A DNA stretch of 64,000 nt from Streptomyces drozdowiczii (GTDB lineage Bacteria > Actinomycetota > Actinomycetes > Streptomycetales > Streptomycetaceae), in the NCBI RefSeq assembly GCF_026167665.1, contig NZ_CP098740.1:2914001-2978000 (forward strand). The letters are read 5' to 3'. Positions 16,537-27,166 of this stretch are shown here, piece by piece; the stretch's first letter is position 1; each line of letters begins with the position of its first letter. The position numbers were made by a program, and so were the translations under genes. The notes beneath the pieces are model-generated. The model ran no database searches. It was not told the origin of the DNA and worked only from the letters and a program-made list of their open reading frames with translations.

Positions 16537-18613
16537 TCACTCGTACTCCGGGGGCTCCTCGTCCCAGCCGAACTCGGCGTCGTCGTAGGCGGACGGCGGG
16601 GCGGGACGGGGGGCGGCCGGGCGGGGGCGGGCTTCGCGGCGGGGGCGGGTGCGGGGCGGGGGCCGGGGTCGGGGCGGCCGGGGTTTCGCCGGTCGCAGGG
16701 GGCTCAGGGGTGTCCAGGCCGGCCAGGACCTCCAGGACCCCCTCCCCGTACGTCGCCAGCTTCTTCTCGCCCAGGCCGCTGATGCCGCCCAGCTCGCCCA
16801 GCGTCGTCGGGCGGATCGTGGCGATCTCGCGCAGGGTGGCGTCGTGGAAGATCACGTAGGCCGGGAGGCCCAGCTCCTTGGCCTGGGCGGCCCGCCAGGC
16901 GCGCAGGGCCTCGAAGACGGGGACGGCCGTCTCGGGGAGGTCGGCGGCGGCCGCCGCCTTCGGCTTGCGCTCGCCCCGGGCGGACGACGACGACCGGGAG
17001 GCCGTCGGCTTCTTCGGCTCCTTGCGGAGCTGGACCTCGCGCTCGCGGCCCAGGACCGCGCCGCTCGCCTCCGTGAGGACCAGCGTGCCGTACTCGCCCT
17101 CGACGGCGATGAGGCCTTGGGCCAGGAGCTGGCGGACCACGCCGCGCCACTCCGCCTCGGACAGGTCCTCGCCGATGCCGAAGACCGACAGCTGGTCGTG
17201 GTCGAACTGGATGACCTTGGCCGTGCGGCGGCCGAGCAGGATGTCGATGATCTGGCCCGCGCCGAACTTCTGGCCGCGCTCCCGCTTCAGCCGGACCACC
17301 GTGGACAGCAGCTTCTGCGCGGACACCGTGCCGTCCCAGGTCTCCGGCGGGGTGAGGCAGGTGTCGCAGTTGCCGCAGGAGGCGGTCGTCGGCTCCTGGC
17401 CGAAGTACGTGAGGAGCTGGGCGCGGCGGCACTGGGCCGTCTCGCAGAGGGCGAGCATCGAGTCCAGGTGCGAAGCGGCCCGGCGGCGGAACGCCTCGTC
17501 GCCCTCGCCGCCCTGAATGAGCTTGCGCTGCTGGACGACGTCCTGGAGGCCGTACGCCATCCACGCCGTGGACGGGGCGCCGTCGCGGCCGGCCCGGCCG
17601 GTCTCCTGGTAGTAGCCCTCGACGGACTTCGGGAGGTCCAGGTGGGCGACGAAGCGGACGTCCGGCTTGTCGATGCCCATGCCGAAGGCGATCGTCGCGA
17701 CGACGACCAGGCCCTCCTCGCGCAGGAAGCGGGACTGGTGGGCCGCGCGCGTCCCGGCGTCGAGCCCCGCGTGGTACGGGACGGCCTCGATGCCGTTGCG
17801 GCAGAGGAATTCGGCGGTCTTCTCCGTGGACGCGCGGGAGAGGCAGTAGACGATGCCCGCGTCCCCGGCGTGCTCCTCCTTCAGGAAGGCGAGCAGCTGC
17901 TTCTTCGGGTCCGCCTTGCCCACGATCCGGTACTGGATGTTGGGCCGGTCGAAGCTGGCCACGAAGTGCTTGGCGTCGGGCATGCCGAGCCGCTGGGTGA
18001 TCTCCCGGTGCGTGGCGTCCGTCGCCGTCGCCGTCAGGGCGATGCGCGGCACGTCCGGCCAGCGCTCGCCGAGCACCGACAGGGCGAGGTAGTCCGGGCG
18101 GAAGTCGTGGCCCCACTGGGCGACGCAGTGCGCCTCGTCGATGGCGAAGACGGAGACCTCGCCCCGGGCCAGCAGCGCCAGCGTGGAGTCCAGCCGCAGC
18201 CGCTCCGGGGCCAGATACAGCAGGTCCAGCTCGCCCGCGACGAACTGCGCCTCCATCGAGCGGCGCTCGTCGAAGTCCTGCGTGGAGTTGATGAAGCCGG
18301 CCCGGACGCCGAGCGCCCGCAGCGCGTCGACCTGGTCCTGCATGAGGGCGATCAGCGGGGAGATGACGACGCCGGTGCCCCGCCGGACCAGGGCCGGGAT
18401 CTGGTAGCAGAGGGACTTGCCGCCACCGGTGGGCATGAGCACGACGGCGTCCCCGCCGGCCACCACATGCTCGACGATCGCCTCCTGCTCGCCGCGGAAC
18501 GCCTCGTAACCGAAGACGCGGTGCAGGGTGCGCCGCGCCTCGCTCTCGGCCGTGGCGGCGGCTCCGCCCGTGCTCACATCCGTGGTCATGCCCGTCACGC
18601 CCGTCCCGCTCAT
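16537..18613 (-). CDS. recQ: ATP-dependent DNA helicase RecQ, frame disrupted in the proline-rich tail
   Basis: About 692 aa. The helicase core has Walker [13 protein letters not shown], the DEAH box ([17 protein letters not shown]) and motif [13 protein letters not shown] zinc-binding/RecQ-C region follows ([11 protein letters not shown], then CGNCDTC), then an HRDC domain ([19 protein letters not shown] to about GEGVLEVL). After residue ~645 comes a Pro/Ala linker. The natural ending ([17 protein letters not shown], stop 16537) is in a different frame from the core. One extra, or two missing, C bases between about 16590 and 16660 would connect them. Left unrepaired, the core frame runs antisense through fahA to 16166. 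The ATG at 18613 has GGGGGA upstream; 18589 is an alternative. Confidence 0.9.
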
Positions 18614-18679
18614 CGCTCTGTCCCCCGATACCGGTCCCGCTGCGTCCCAGCGCTCCCCTGCCACCATAGGCGCCGCCTC

Positions 18680-18738
18680 CGACAACGCCGGACGGGCTTG
18701 ACTTCCCGAGGGAAGGCCAAGCCCGTCCGGCGTTGTCG
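18680..18738 (-). terminator. Strong hairpin between nuoN and recQ
   Basis: A perfect 21-bp stem (18680-18700 with 18718-18738) is capped by a smaller TTCCC/GGGAA stem. It sits 15 bp past the nuoN stop and is the probable end of the complex I transcript. The arms contain the GCCCGTCCGGCGTT core seen repeatedly in Streptomyces intergenic hairpins. Confidence 0.75.
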
Positions 18739-18753
18739 TACAGCCGTCTCCGG

Positions 18754-20418
18754 CTACCTCACGAACGTCCCGGCCTGGCCCGCCAGGTCCAGGAAGTACT
18801 GCGGGGCCACACCCAGGACCACGGTCACGGCCACGCCGACCGCGATCGTCGTCATCGTCAGCGGGGACGGGACGGCGACCGTGGGGCCGTCCGCCTTCGG
18901 CTCGCTGAAGAACATCAGCACGATGACCCGGATGTAGAAGAACGCGGCGATCGCCGAGGAGATCACACCGACCACCACCAGGCCGCCCGCGCCGCCGTCC
19001 GCCGCCGCCTTGAACACCGCGAACTTCCCGGAGAAGCCCGAGGTCAGCGGGATACCGGCGAAGGCCAGCAGGAACACCGCGAAGACCGCGGCGACCAGCG
19101 GCGAGCGACGGCCGAGCCCGGCCCACTTCGACAGGTGCGTCGCCTCGCCGCCCGCGTCCCGCACCAGCGTGACGACGGCGAAGGCGCCGACCGTCACGAA
19201 GGAGTACGTTCCGAGGTAGAAGAGGACGGACGAGATGCCGTCGGGGGTGGCCGCGATCACACCGGCCAGGATGAACCCGGCGTGCGCGATCGAGGAGTAC
19301 GCCAGCAGCCGCTTGATGTCGGTCTGCGTGATCGCGACGACCGCGCCGCCCACCATCGTGACGATCGCGACGCCCCACATGACCGGCCGCAGGTCCCAGT
19401 TGAGCCCGGGCAGCACCACGTACAGCAGGCGCAGCAGCGCGCCGAACGCGGCGACCTTCGTCGCGGCGGCCATGAAGCCGGTGACCGGGGTCGGGGCGCC
19501 CTGGTAGACGTCCGGGGTCCACATGTGGAAGGGGACGGCGCCGACCTTGAAGAGCAGGCCGGTCAGGATCATCGCGCCGCCGATGAGCAGCAGCGCGTCG
19601 TTGCCCATGGTGTCGGCGAGCGCCGGGTCGATCTTCTGGATCGAGCCGTCGACCACGCTCGCGATCCGGGCGTACGAGACGGAGCCCGCGTAGCCGTAGA
19701 GGAGGGCGATCCCGAACAGCAGGAACGCCGAGGAGAACGCGCCGAGCAGGAAGTACTTCACGGCCGACTCCTGCGACATCAGCCGCTTGCGGCGGGCGAC
19801 GGCGCACAGGAGGTACAGCGGGAGGGAGAAGACCTCCAGGGCCACGAACAGCGTCAGCAGGTCGTTGGCCGCCGGGAAGACCAGCATGCCCGCCACCGAG
19901 AAGAGGACGAGCGGAAAGACCTCGGTGGTGGTGAACCCGGCCCGGACCGCGGCCTTCTCGCTGTCGCTGCCGGGCACCGACGCGGCCTGCGCCGCGAAGG
20001 AGTCGACCCTGTTTCCGTGCGACTCGGGGTCGAGCCGCCGTTCGGCGAACGTGAAGACCGCGACCAGGGACGTCAGCAGGATGACGCCCTGGAGGAACAG
20101 GGCCGGTCCGTCGACCGCGATGGCGCCCATCGCGGCGATGTGTGCCTTGGTCGTCCCGTAACCGCCGGCCGCGAGGCCGACCACCGCGGCGAACGCGGCG
20201 ACCAGCGCGACGACGGTCAGGAAGACCTGCGTGTAGTAGCGGGCCCGGCGCGGCACGAACGCCTCGACGAGCACGCCGAGGACGGCGACGCCGATCACGA
20301 TCAGGACCGGGGTCAGCTGGGTGTACTCGATGACCGGGGCCGTGAACTTCTCGTCCGGTGCAGCGGATGTCACCCCGCCCGCCGTCGTCCACAGGCTGTG
20401 GACAGCTGTTGCGCTCAC
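18754..20418 (-). CDS. nuoN: NADH-quinone oxidoreductase subunit N
   Basis: 554 aa, about 14 transmembrane helices; one of the three antiporter-like proton-pumping subunits of complex I. The Proton_antipo_M core carries the conserved lysine-containing helices ([25 protein letters not shown], and [21 protein letters not shown]). The N-terminus is longer than in E. coli by roughly 60 residues, as usual in actinobacteria. The GTG start at 20418 overlaps the nuoM stop in a GTGA arrangement. It is the last gene of the 14-gene operon. Confidence 0.96.
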   Translation of the reverse strand: MSATAVHSLWTTAGGVTSAAPDEKFTAPVIEYTQLTPVLIVIGVAVLGVLVEAFVPRRARYYTQVFLTVVALVAAFAAVVGLAAGGYGTTKAHIAAMGAIAVDGPALFLQGVILLTSLVAVFTFAERRLDPESHGNRVDSFAAQAASVPGSDSEKAAVRAGFTTTEVFPLVLFSVAGMLVFPAANDLLTLFVALEVFSLPLYLLCAVARRKRLMSQESAVKYFLLGAFSSAFLLFGIALLYGYAGSVSYARIASVVDGSIQKIDPALADTMGNDALLLIGGAMILTGLLFKVGAVPFHMWTPDVYQGAPTPVTGFMAAATKVAAFGALLRLLYVVLPGLNWDLRPVMWGVAIVTMVGGAVVAITQTDIKRLLAYSSIAHAGFILAGVIAATPDGISSVLFYLGTYSFVTVGAFAVVTLVRDAGGEATHLSKWAGLGRRSPLVAAVFAVFLLAFAGIPLTSGFSGKFAVFKAAADGGAGGLVVVGVISSAIAAFFYIRVIVLMFFSEPKADGPTVAVPSPLTMTTIAVGVAVTVVLGVAPQYFLDLAGQAGTFVR

Positions 20419-21986
20419 TTGGCGGCCTCCACCTCGGGCTGGGGGTCCTTCTTCTGTACGTCCGACATGGTGTGCCGCACCGCCGGGTTGACGATGTCCG
20501 TCAGCGGCTTCGGGTAGACACCCAGGAAGAGCAGCAGCGCGATCAGCGGGACGACCACCACGAGCTCACGGGCCTTGAGGTCCGCCATACCCTGCACCTC
20601 GGCCTTGACCGGGCCGGTCATGGTGCGCTGGTAGAGGACCAGGACGTAGATCGCGGCGAGCACGATGCCGGTGGTGGCGATGATGCCGACCGCCGGATAC
20701 GCGGCGAACGCGCCGACCAGGACCAGGAACTCGCTGACGAACGGGGCGAGCCCCGGCAGCGACAGCGTGGCCAGGCCGCCGATCAGGAAGGTGCCGGCCA
20801 GGACCGGGGCCACCTTCTGCACCCCGCCGTAGTCCGCGATGAGGCGCGAGCCGCGCCGGCTGATCAGGAAGCCCGCGACCAGCATCAGCGCGGCCGTCGA
20901 GATCCCGTGGTTGACCATGTACAGCGTCGCGCCGGACTGGCCCTGGCTGGTCATCGCGAAGATGCCCAGGATGATGAAGCCGAAGTGCGAGATGGACGCG
21001 TAGGCGATCAGCCGCTTGATGTCGCGCTGGCCGACCGCGAGCAGCGCTCCGTACACGATGCTGATCAGCGCCAGGACCAGGATCACCGGCGTCGCCCACT
21101 TGCTGGCCTCCGGGAAGAGCTGGAGGCAGAAGCGGAGCATCGCGAAGGTGCCGACCTTGTCGACCACGGCGGTGATCAGCACGGCGACCGGGGCGGTCGC
21201 CTCCCCCATGGCGTTGGGCAGCCAGGTGTGCAGCGGCCACAGCGGGGCCTTCACCGCGAAGGCGAAGAAGAACCCGAGGAACAGCCACCGCTCGGTGCCG
21301 GTCGCCATGGAGAACGTGCCGTTGGCCCGGGCCTCGGCGATCTCGGAGAGCGAGAACGAGCCCGCGACCACGTACAGGCCGATCACCGCGGCCAGCATGA
21401 TGAGGCCGCCGACCAGGTTGTAGAGGAGGAACTTCACCGCCGCGTACGAGCGCTGGGCCGCCGCGTTCTCGTCGCTGCCGGTGTGCGCCCGGTCCCCGAA
21501 GCCGCCGATGAGGAAGTACATCGGGATGAGCATGGCTTCGAACAGGATGTAGAAGAGGAAGACGTCGGTGGCCTCGAAGGAGAGGATCACCATCGCTTCG
21601 ACCATCAGGATCAGGGCGAAGAAGCCCTGGGTCGGGCGCCAGCGCGAGGAGTTCGTCTCCAGGGGGTCGGCGTCGTGCCAGCCGGCCAGGATGACGAACG
21701 GGATCAGCAGGGCGGTGAGCGCCATGAGCGCCACGCCGATGCCGTCGACGCCCAGCTCGTAGCGGACGCCGAAGTCCTTGATCCAGGCGTGCGACTCGGT
21801 GAGCTGGAAGCGGTCGCCGCCGGGCTCGAAGCGGGCGAGCGCGATGCCGGCCAGGACGAGCGTGGCCAGCGAGAAGAGCAGCGCCAGCCATTTGGCGGCG
21901 GTGCGCTTGGCGGCCGGGACGGCGGCGGTGGCCACCGCGCCGATCGCCGGGAGCGCCGCCGTCGCTGTCAGGAGGGGAAAGGACAT
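20415..21986 (-). CDS. nuoM: NADH-quinone oxidoreductase subunit M
   Basis: 523 aa membrane subunit, antiporter-like proton channel. Conserved features include the glutamate in the [25 protein letters not shown] helix, the lysine helix [18 protein letters not shown] and [18 protein letters not shown]. About 14 transmembrane segments are apparent. The ATG at 21986 lies 4 bp after the nuoL stop; its own stop overlaps nuoN by four bases. The order L-M-N matches other actinobacterial nuo operons. Confidence 0.96.
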   Translation of the reverse strand: MSFPLLTATAALPAIGAVATAAVPAAKRTAAKWLALLFSLATLVLAGIALARFEPGGDRFQLTESHAWIKDFGVRYELGVDGIGVALMALTALLIPFVILAGWHDADPLETNSSRWRPTQGFFALILMVEAMVILSFEATDVFLFYILFEAMLIPMYFLIGGFGDRAHTGSDENAAAQRSYAAVKFLLYNLVGGLIMLAAVIGLYVVAGSFSLSEIAEARANGTFSMATGTERWLFLGFFFAFAVKAPLWPLHTWLPNAMGEATAPVAVLITAVVDKVGTFAMLRFCLQLFPEASKWATPVILVLALISIVYGALLAVGQRDIKRLIAYASISHFGFIILGIFAMTSQGQSGATLYMVNHGISTAALMLVAGFLISRRGSRLIADYGGVQKVAPVLAGTFLIGGLATLSLPGLAPFVSEFLVLVGAFAAYPAVGIIATTGIVLAAIYVLVLYQRTMTGPVKAEVQGMADLKARELVVVVPLIALLLFLGVYPKPLTDIVNPAVRHTMSDVQKKDPQPEVEAAK

Positions 21987-21990
21987 GTGA

Positions 21991-23937
21991 TCAGACCGCC
22001 CTCATCAGCAGGGTCGCGGCGATGAGAACCGCCGTACCGCCGAACATCGAGACCGCGTAGGAGCGGGCGTAGCCGTTCTGCAGCTTGCGCAGCCGGCCGG
22101 AGAGCCCGCCCATGGACGCGGCCGTGCCGTTGACGACGCCGTCGACCAGGGAGTGGTCGACGTAGACCAGGGAGCGCGTCAGGTGCTCGCCGCCGCGGAC
22201 CAGGACGACGTGGTTGAAGTCGTCCTGGAGGAGATCGCGGCGCGCGGCCCGGGTGAGCAGGGAGCCGCGCGGGGCGGCCACCGGCACCGGCTTGCGGCCG
22301 TACATCGCCCAGGCGATGGCGACCCCGATGACGAGCGCGACCATGGTGGCCGCGGTGACGGTCGAGGCGCCGATCGGGGCGTCGCCGTGGTCGTGGCCGG
22401 TGACCGGCTCCAGCCAGTGCAGGAAGCGGTCGCCGATCGAGAAGAAGCCACCGGCGAAGACCGAGCCGAAGGCCAGCACGATCATCGGGATCGTCATGGA
22501 CTTCGGGGACTCGTGCGGGTGCGGCTCCGCGTGCTCGCCGCGCGTCTCGGCGGCGGGCTCGACGTCCGGCGCGTCCGGGGACGGCGTCGCCGTGCGGCGC
22601 CAGCGCTCCTCGCCGAAGAAGGTCATCAGCATCACGCGCGTCATGTAGAACGCGGTGATCGCGGCGCCGAGCAGGGCCACGGAGCCGAGGATCCAGCCCT
22701 CGGTGCCGCCCTTGGCGAACGCCGCCTCGATGATCTTGTCCTTGGAGAAGAAGCCGGAGAGGCCGGGGAAGCCGATGATCGCGAGGTAGCCGAGACCGAA
22801 GGTGACGAAGGTGACCGGCATGTACTTCCGCAGGCCGCCGAACTTCCGCATGTCCACCTCGTCGTTCATGCCGTGCATGACCGAACCGGCGCCGAGGAAG
22901 AGCCCGGCCTTGAAGAAGCCGTGCGTCACCAGGTGCATGATCGCGAAGACGTAGCCGATGGGGCCGAGCCCGGCGGCCAGGATCATGTAGCCGATCTGCG
23001 ACATCGTGGAGCCGGCGAGGGCCTTCTTGATGTCGTCCTTCGCGCAACCGACGATCGCACCGAACAGCAGCGTGACCGCGCCGACGACCACGACGACCGT
23101 CTGGGCGTCCGGGGCGGCGTTGAAGATCGCGCCGGAGCGGACGATCAGGTAGACACCGGCGGTGACCATGGTCGCGGCGTGGATGAGGGCGGAGACCGGG
23201 GTCGGGCCCTCCATCGCGTCACCGAGCCAGGACTGGAGCGGCACCTGGGCGGACTTGCCGCAGGCGGCGAGCAGCAGCATCAGGCCGATCGCCGTCAGCT
23301 TGCCCTCGCTCGTCTCGCCGGTCGCCTCCAGGACGGGTCCGTACGCGAACGTGCCGAAGGTGGTGAACATCAGCATGATCGCGATCGACAGGCCCATGTC
23401 GCCGACGCGGTTGACCAGGAACGCCTTCTTCGCGGCAGTCGCCGCGCTGGGCTTGTGCTGCCAGAAGCCGATGAGCAGGTACGAGGCGAGGCCGACGCCC
23501 TCCCACCCGACGTACAGCAGCAGGTAGTTGTCGGCGATGACCAGGATCAGCATCGCCGCCAGGAACAGGTTCAGATAGCCGAAGAAGCGGCGCCGGCGCT
23601 CGTCGTGCTCCATGTAGCCGATCGAGTAGATGTGGATCAGCGTGCCCACACCGGTGATCAGCAGGACGAAGGTCATCGACAGCTGGTCGAGCTGGAAGGC
23701 CACATCGGCCTGGAAGCCCTCGACCGGAATCCAGCTGAACAGCTTCTGGTGCAGCGCCCGGTCCTCGGCGCCCTTCCCCAGCATGTCGGTGAAGAGCACC
23801 ACGGCCACGACGAACGAGGCGGCGGCGAGCAGGGTGCCGAGCCAGTGCCCGGCGCGGTCGAGGCGCCGGCCGCCGCACAGCAGCACCGCCGCTCCGAGCA
23901 GGGGCGCCGCGACGAGCAGCGCAATCAGGTTCTCCAC
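21991..23937 (-). CDS. nuoL: NADH-quinone oxidoreductase subunit L
   Basis: 648 aa, the largest antiporter-like subunit, with about 16 transmembrane segments and the C-terminal lateral helix that braces the membrane arm. Recognisable motifs are [71 protein letters not shown] and [22 protein letters not shown] histidine- and glutamate-rich cytoplasmic loop (about 445-480) is a lineage-specific insertion. The GTG at 23937 is 14 bp after the nuoK stop. It is the probable site of an additional proton channel. Confidence 0.96.
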   Translation of the reverse strand: MENLIALLVAAPLLGAAVLLCGGRRLDRAGHWLGTLLAAASFVVAVVLFTDMLGKGAEDRALHQKLFSWIPVEGFQADVAFQLDQLSMTFVLLITGVGTLIHIYSIGYMEHDERRRRFFGYLNLFLAAMLILVIADNYLLLYVGWEGVGLASYLLIGFWQHKPSAATAAKKAFLVNRVGDMGLSIAIMLMFTTFGTFAYGPVLEATGETSEGKLTAIGLMLLLAACGKSAQVPLQSWLGDAMEGPTPVSALIHAATMVTAGVYLIVRSGAIFNAAPDAQTVVVVVGAVTLLFGAIVGCAKDDIKKALAGSTMSQIGYMILAAGLGPIGYVFAIMHLVTHGFFKAGLFLGAGSVMHGMNDEVDMRKFGGLRKYMPVTFVTFGLGYLAIIGFPGLSGFFSKDKIIEAAFAKGGTEGWILGSVALLGAAITAFYMTRVMLMTFFGEERWRRTATPSPDAPDVEPAAETRGEHAEPHPHESPKSMTIPMIVLAFGSVFAGGFFSIGDRFLHWLEPVTGHDHGDAPIGASTVTAATMVALVIGVAIAWAMYGRKPVPVAAPRGSLLTRAARRDLLQDDFNHVVLVRGGEHLTRSLVYVDHSLVDGVVNGTAASMGGLSGRLRKLQNGYARSYAVSMFGGTAVLIAATLLMRAV

Positions 23938-23951
23938 AGTGCAAACGCCCC

Positions 23952-24251
23952 TTACAGCTTCATCAGGCTGGCGTCATCGACCGAGGCCGAGTGGCGGGAA
24001 CGGAACAGCGACACGATGATCGCGAGCCCGACCACGACCTCCGCGGCGGCGACGACCATCGTGAAGAAGGCGATGATCTGGCCGTCGAGATTGCCGTGCA
24101 TCCGGGAGAAGGTCACGAACGCGAGGTTGCAGGCGTTGAGCATCAGCTCGACGCACATGAACACCACGATCGCGTTCCGCCGGATCAGGACCCCGGCCGC
24201 GCCGATGGTGAACAGCAGGGCGGCGAGATAGAGGTAGTTGACCGGATTCAC
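23952..24251 (-). CDS. nuoK: NADH-quinone oxidoreductase subunit K
   Basis: 99 aa, the normal length, three transmembrane helices. The conserved membrane glutamates are visible in [17 protein letters not shown] and [13 protein letters not shown]; these form part of the central proton path near the quinone arm. The GTG start at 24251 overlaps the nuoJ stop (GTGA), which indicates translational coupling. Confidence 0.95.
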   Translation of the reverse strand: MNPVNYLYLAALLFTIGAAGVLIRRNAIVVFMCVELMLNACNLAFVTFSRMHGNLDGQIIAFFTMVVAAAEVVVGLAIIVSLFRSRHSASVDDASLMKL

Positions 24252-25078
24252 TTGGCGACCTCCTCCTCTTCTTCGGTGTCCCGGCCCAGCCGCTCACCGG
24301 AGCGCTGCTCCAGTGCCTTGAGGCCGGCCAGTGATTCCTGGGACACGTCACGCATCTGGCCGCGCTTGCGCAGCGTGCTCATGACGGTCAGCTCGGACGG
24401 GGTGCCGTCGGGGAGCAGGCCCGCGATGTCCACCGCGTTGTGCCGGGCGTAGACGCCGGGGGCGGGCAGCGGCGGGAGGTGGTTGCTCCGCACGCGGTCC
24501 TCGGACATCTCCCGCTGGGTCCTGGCCCGTTCGGTGCGCTCGCGGTGCGTGAGCACCATCGCGCCGACGGTCGCGGTGATCAGCAGGGCGCCGGTGATCT
24601 CGAAGGCGAAGACGTACTTGGTGAAGATGAGGCTGGCGAGCCCCTCCACGTTTCCGCCGTGCACGGTGTTGGCGGTGCCCAGGCCGTTGAAGCTCTTCAG
24701 CGAGGCGTTGCCGATACCGGCGATCAGGAGGACACCGAAGCCGATGCCGCATCCGGCGGCCAGCCAGCGCTGGCCCTTGATCGTCTCCTTCAGCGAGTCC
24801 GCCGCCGTGACGCCGACGAGCATGACCACGAAGAGGAACAGCATCATGATCGCGCCGGTGTAGACGACGATCTGCACGATGCCGAGGAAGTACGCCCCGT
24901 TGGCGAGGTAGAACACCGCGAGGATGATCATCGTCCCGGCGAGGCTCAGCGCGCTGTGCACGGCCTTCCTCATGAGGACGGTGGACAGGGCGCCGATCAC
25001 GGCGACCGTGCCGAGCACCCAGAACTGGAACGCCTCGCCGGTCGAGGTCTGCGAGGCCGCTGCGGCCAGGCCGCTCAT
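24248..25078 (-). CDS. nuoJ: NADH-quinone oxidoreductase subunit J
   Basis: 276 aa, five transmembrane helices in the first ~175 residues (including [33 protein letters not shown], the helix that changes conformation during turnover). A ~100-residue hydrophilic C-terminal tail ([14 protein letters not shown] and onwards, ending in five glutamates) is much longer than in E. coli NuoJ (184 aa) but common in Streptomyces. The ATG at 25078 overlaps the nuoI stop (ATGA). The role of the tail is unknown. Confidence 0.95.
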   Translation of the reverse strand: MSGLAAAASQTSTGEAFQFWVLGTVAVIGALSTVLMRKAVHSALSLAGTMIILAVFYLANGAYFLGIVQIVVYTGAIMMLFLFVVMLVGVTAADSLKETIKGQRWLAAGCGIGFGVLLIAGIGNASLKSFNGLGTANTVHGGNVEGLASLIFTKYVFAFEITGALLITATVGAMVLTHRERTERARTQREMSEDRVRSNHLPPLPAPGVYARHNAVDIAGLLPDGTPSELTVMSTLRKRGQMRDVSQESLAGLKALEQRSGERLGRDTEEEEEVAK

Positions 25079-25770
25079 GCGTCCACCTCCTGCTCGGCGC
25101 CGTTGTTCCGGGCCTCGTCTTCCGGCTTCTCGCCCTTGGAGACGGCGAGCTGACGCTCCGTACCGGGGGCGGCCTCGGTGACCAGGCCCCGGTAGTAGTC
25201 CTGCTCGTCCATGCCGGGGAAGATCGCGTGCGGGCTGTCGACCATGCCTTCCTCCAGGCCCGCGAGCAGCTCGTCCTTGGTGTAGATGAGGCTCTCGCGG
25301 GTGGTGTTGGCGAGCTCGAACTCGTTGGTCATCGTGAGCGCCCGGGTCGGGCACGCCTCGATGCACAGTCCGCAGAGGATGCAGCGCGCGTAGTTGATCT
25401 GGTAGACGCGGCCGTAGCGCTCCCCCGGGGAGTAGCGCTCCTCGTCGGTGTTGTCCGCGCCCTCCACGTAGATCGCGTCGGCGGGACAGGCCCAGGCGCA
25501 CAGCTCGCAGCCGACGCACTTCTCCAGCCCGTCCGGATGGCGGTTGAGCTGGTGGCGGCCGTGGAAGCGGGGCGCCGTCACCTTCGGCGTCTCCGGATAC
25601 TGCTCGGTGAGCCGCTTCTTGAACATGGCCTTGAAGGTCACGCCGAAGCCGGCCACCGGGTTGTGGAACTTGTCCTCCGAGGACTGGGAGGACTGCGACG
25701 CCGTCGACCCCGTCGGGCCGGTGGACTTCGCCGGCCTCCTGGACCCCGGCGCATCAGGCAGTTCAGACAC
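25075..25770 (-). CDS. nuoI: NADH-quinone oxidoreductase subunit I
   Basis: 231 aa peripheral subunit carrying two [4Fe-4S] clusters (N6a/N6b). Cluster motifs are [12 protein letters not shown] and [15 protein letters not shown] at 25770 is chosen because AAAGGAGG precedes it and it overlaps nuoH by 8 bp; an open upstream extension in nuoH sequence is spurious. An N-terminal serine/threonine-rich stretch (about 10-40) and a C-terminal acidic tail flank the ferredoxin-like core. It passes electrons from the NuoG/NuoF wire towards N2 in NuoB. Confidence 0.95.
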   Translation of the reverse strand: MSELPDAPGSRRPAKSTGPTGSTASQSSQSSEDKFHNPVAGFGVTFKAMFKKRLTEQYPETPKVTAPRFHGRHQLNRHPDGLEKCVGCELCAWACPADAIYVEGADNTDEERYSPGERYGRVYQINYARCILCGLCIEACPTRALTMTNEFELANTTRESLIYTKDELLAGLEEGMVDSPHAIFPGMDEQDYYRGLVTEAAPGTERQLAVSKGEKPEDEARNNGAEQEVDA

Positions 25771-27166
25771 CGTCGGCCTCCTTTCCGTCACTCGGATTTC
25801 CGTCACTCTGAGTATCCACCCCGCCACTGACAACGAGCTCCCGCTCGCGTCGCGGCCGGCGCCGGGGCACCGGCGGCAGGGTCTGCCCGGGCAGCGGCGG
25901 CACCGGGAATCCGCCCGCCATCGGGTCGAACGCCGGCTCGGGCCCGGCCTGTTCGGCGGCGGCCTTGTCCTTCTTGTCGCGGAACATGTCGGCCACGAAG
26001 GAGATCAGCAGCACCGCGATCACGGCACCCGCCACGTAGAGCAGGATCTTGGAGAAGTCGTAGCCCTCGTTGCGCAGCGCCCGTACGGTCGCGACCAGCA
26101 TCAGCCAGACGACGGAGACCGGGATCAGGACCTTCCAGCCGAGCTTCATCAGCTGGTCGTAGCGGACGCGGGGCAGCGTGCCGCGCAGCCAGATGAAGAA
26201 GAACAGCAGCAGCTGGACCTTGACGACGAACCAGAGCATCGGCCACCAGCCGTGGTTCGCGCCCTCCCAGAAGGTGCTGATCGGCCACGGGGCCCGCCAG
26301 CCGCCCAGGAACAGGGTCGTGGAGACGGCCGAGACGGTGACCATGTTCACGTACTCGGCGAGCATGAACATCGCGAACTTGATCGACGAGTACTCGGTGT
26401 TGAAGCCGCCGACGAGGTCGCCCTCGGACTCCGGCATGTCGAACGGGGCGCGGTTGGTCTCACCGACCATCGTGACGATGTAGATGATGAACGAGACCGG
26501 CAGCAGGATGATGAACCAGCGGTCCTGCTGCGCCTCCACGATCTTCGACGTCGACATCGACCCGGAGTAGAGGAACACCGAGGCGAACGCGGCGCCCATC
26601 GCGATCTCGTACGAGATCATCTGCGCGCAGGAGCGGAGCCCGCCGAGCAGCGGATACGTCGAGCCGGACGACCAGCCGGCGAGCACGATGCCGTAGATGC
26701 CGACCGAGGCGACCGCGAGGATGTACAGCATCGCGATCGGCAGGTCGGTGAGCTGCATCGCCGTACGGTGACCGAAGATCGAGACCTCGTTGTCCGAGGG
26801 CCCGAAGGGGATCACCGCGATGGCCATGAACGCGGGGATGGCGGCGACGATCGGGGCGAGGACGTAGACGACCTTGTCCGCGCGCTTGACGATGACGTCT
26901 TCCTTCAGCATCAGCTTGATGCCGTCGGCGAGCGACTGGAGCATGCCCCAGGGGCCGTGCCGGTTGGGGCCGATGCGCAGCTGCATCCAGGCGACGACCT
27001 TGCGCTCCCACACGATGGAGAAGAGCACGGTCACCATCAGGAACGCGAAGCAGAAGACGGCCTTGATGACGACGAGCCACCAGGGGTCGTTGCCGAACAT
27101 CGACAGGTCCTCGGCGGCGAGCACCGCACCGTGCGGTGCGGCGGCCAGTTGAGCGAAGGCGGTCAC
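25763..27166 (-). CDS. nuoH: NADH-quinone oxidoreductase subunit H
   Basis: 467 aa, about eight transmembrane helices, lining the quinone chamber together with NuoB and NuoD. The family signature [32 protein letters not shown] is split by no gap, and the conserved NRAPFDMPE(S)[13 protein letters not shown] loop is present. The C-terminal ~60 residues are proline- and arginine-rich and cytosolic, an actinobacterial extension. GTG at 27166 overlaps the nuoG stop (GTGA). Confidence 0.95.
   Translation of the reverse strand: MTAFAQLAAAPHGAVLAAEDLSMFGNDPWWLVVIKAVFCFAFLMVTVLFSIVWERKVVAWMQLRIGPNRHGPWGMLQSLADGIKLMLKEDVIVKRADKVVYVLAPIVAAIPAFMAIAVIPFGPSDNEVSIFGHRTAMQLTDLPIAMLYILAVASVGIYGIVLAGWSSGSTYPLLGGLRSCAQMISYEIAMGAAFASVFLYSGSMSTSKIVEAQQDRWFIILLPVSFIIYIVTMVGETNRAPFDMPESEGDLVGGFNTEYSSIKFAMFMLAEYVNMVTVSAVSTTLFLGGWRAPWPISTFWEGANHGWWPMLWFVVKVQLLLFFFIWLRGTLPRVRYDQLMKLGWKVLIPVSVVWLMLVATVRALRNEGYDFSKILLYVAGAVIAVLLISFVADMFRDKKDKAAAEQAGPEPAFDPMAGGFPVPPLPGQTLPPVPRRRPRRERELVVSGGVDTQSDGNPSDGKEADGV

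Noticed and set aside
16166..16537. Extension of the RecQ frame antisense through fahA
   Set aside because: The natural acidic RecQ C-terminus and stop at 16537 are visible in another frame; the extension is a product of the frameshift and GC-rich open frames.
20385..20405. Inverted DnaA-box-like pair (TCGTCCACA and TGTGGACAG)
   Set aside because: Inside the nuoN N-terminal coding region, each one base off consensus, with no AT-rich DNA around it.
22153..24231. Very long open frame on the plus strand opposite nuoL/nuoK
   Set aside because: It is rich in Arg/Gly/Asp with no domain, and lies wholly antisense to certain genes. The same holds for similar frames at 10466-11600, 20358-22025, 25544-28639 and 55820-57856.
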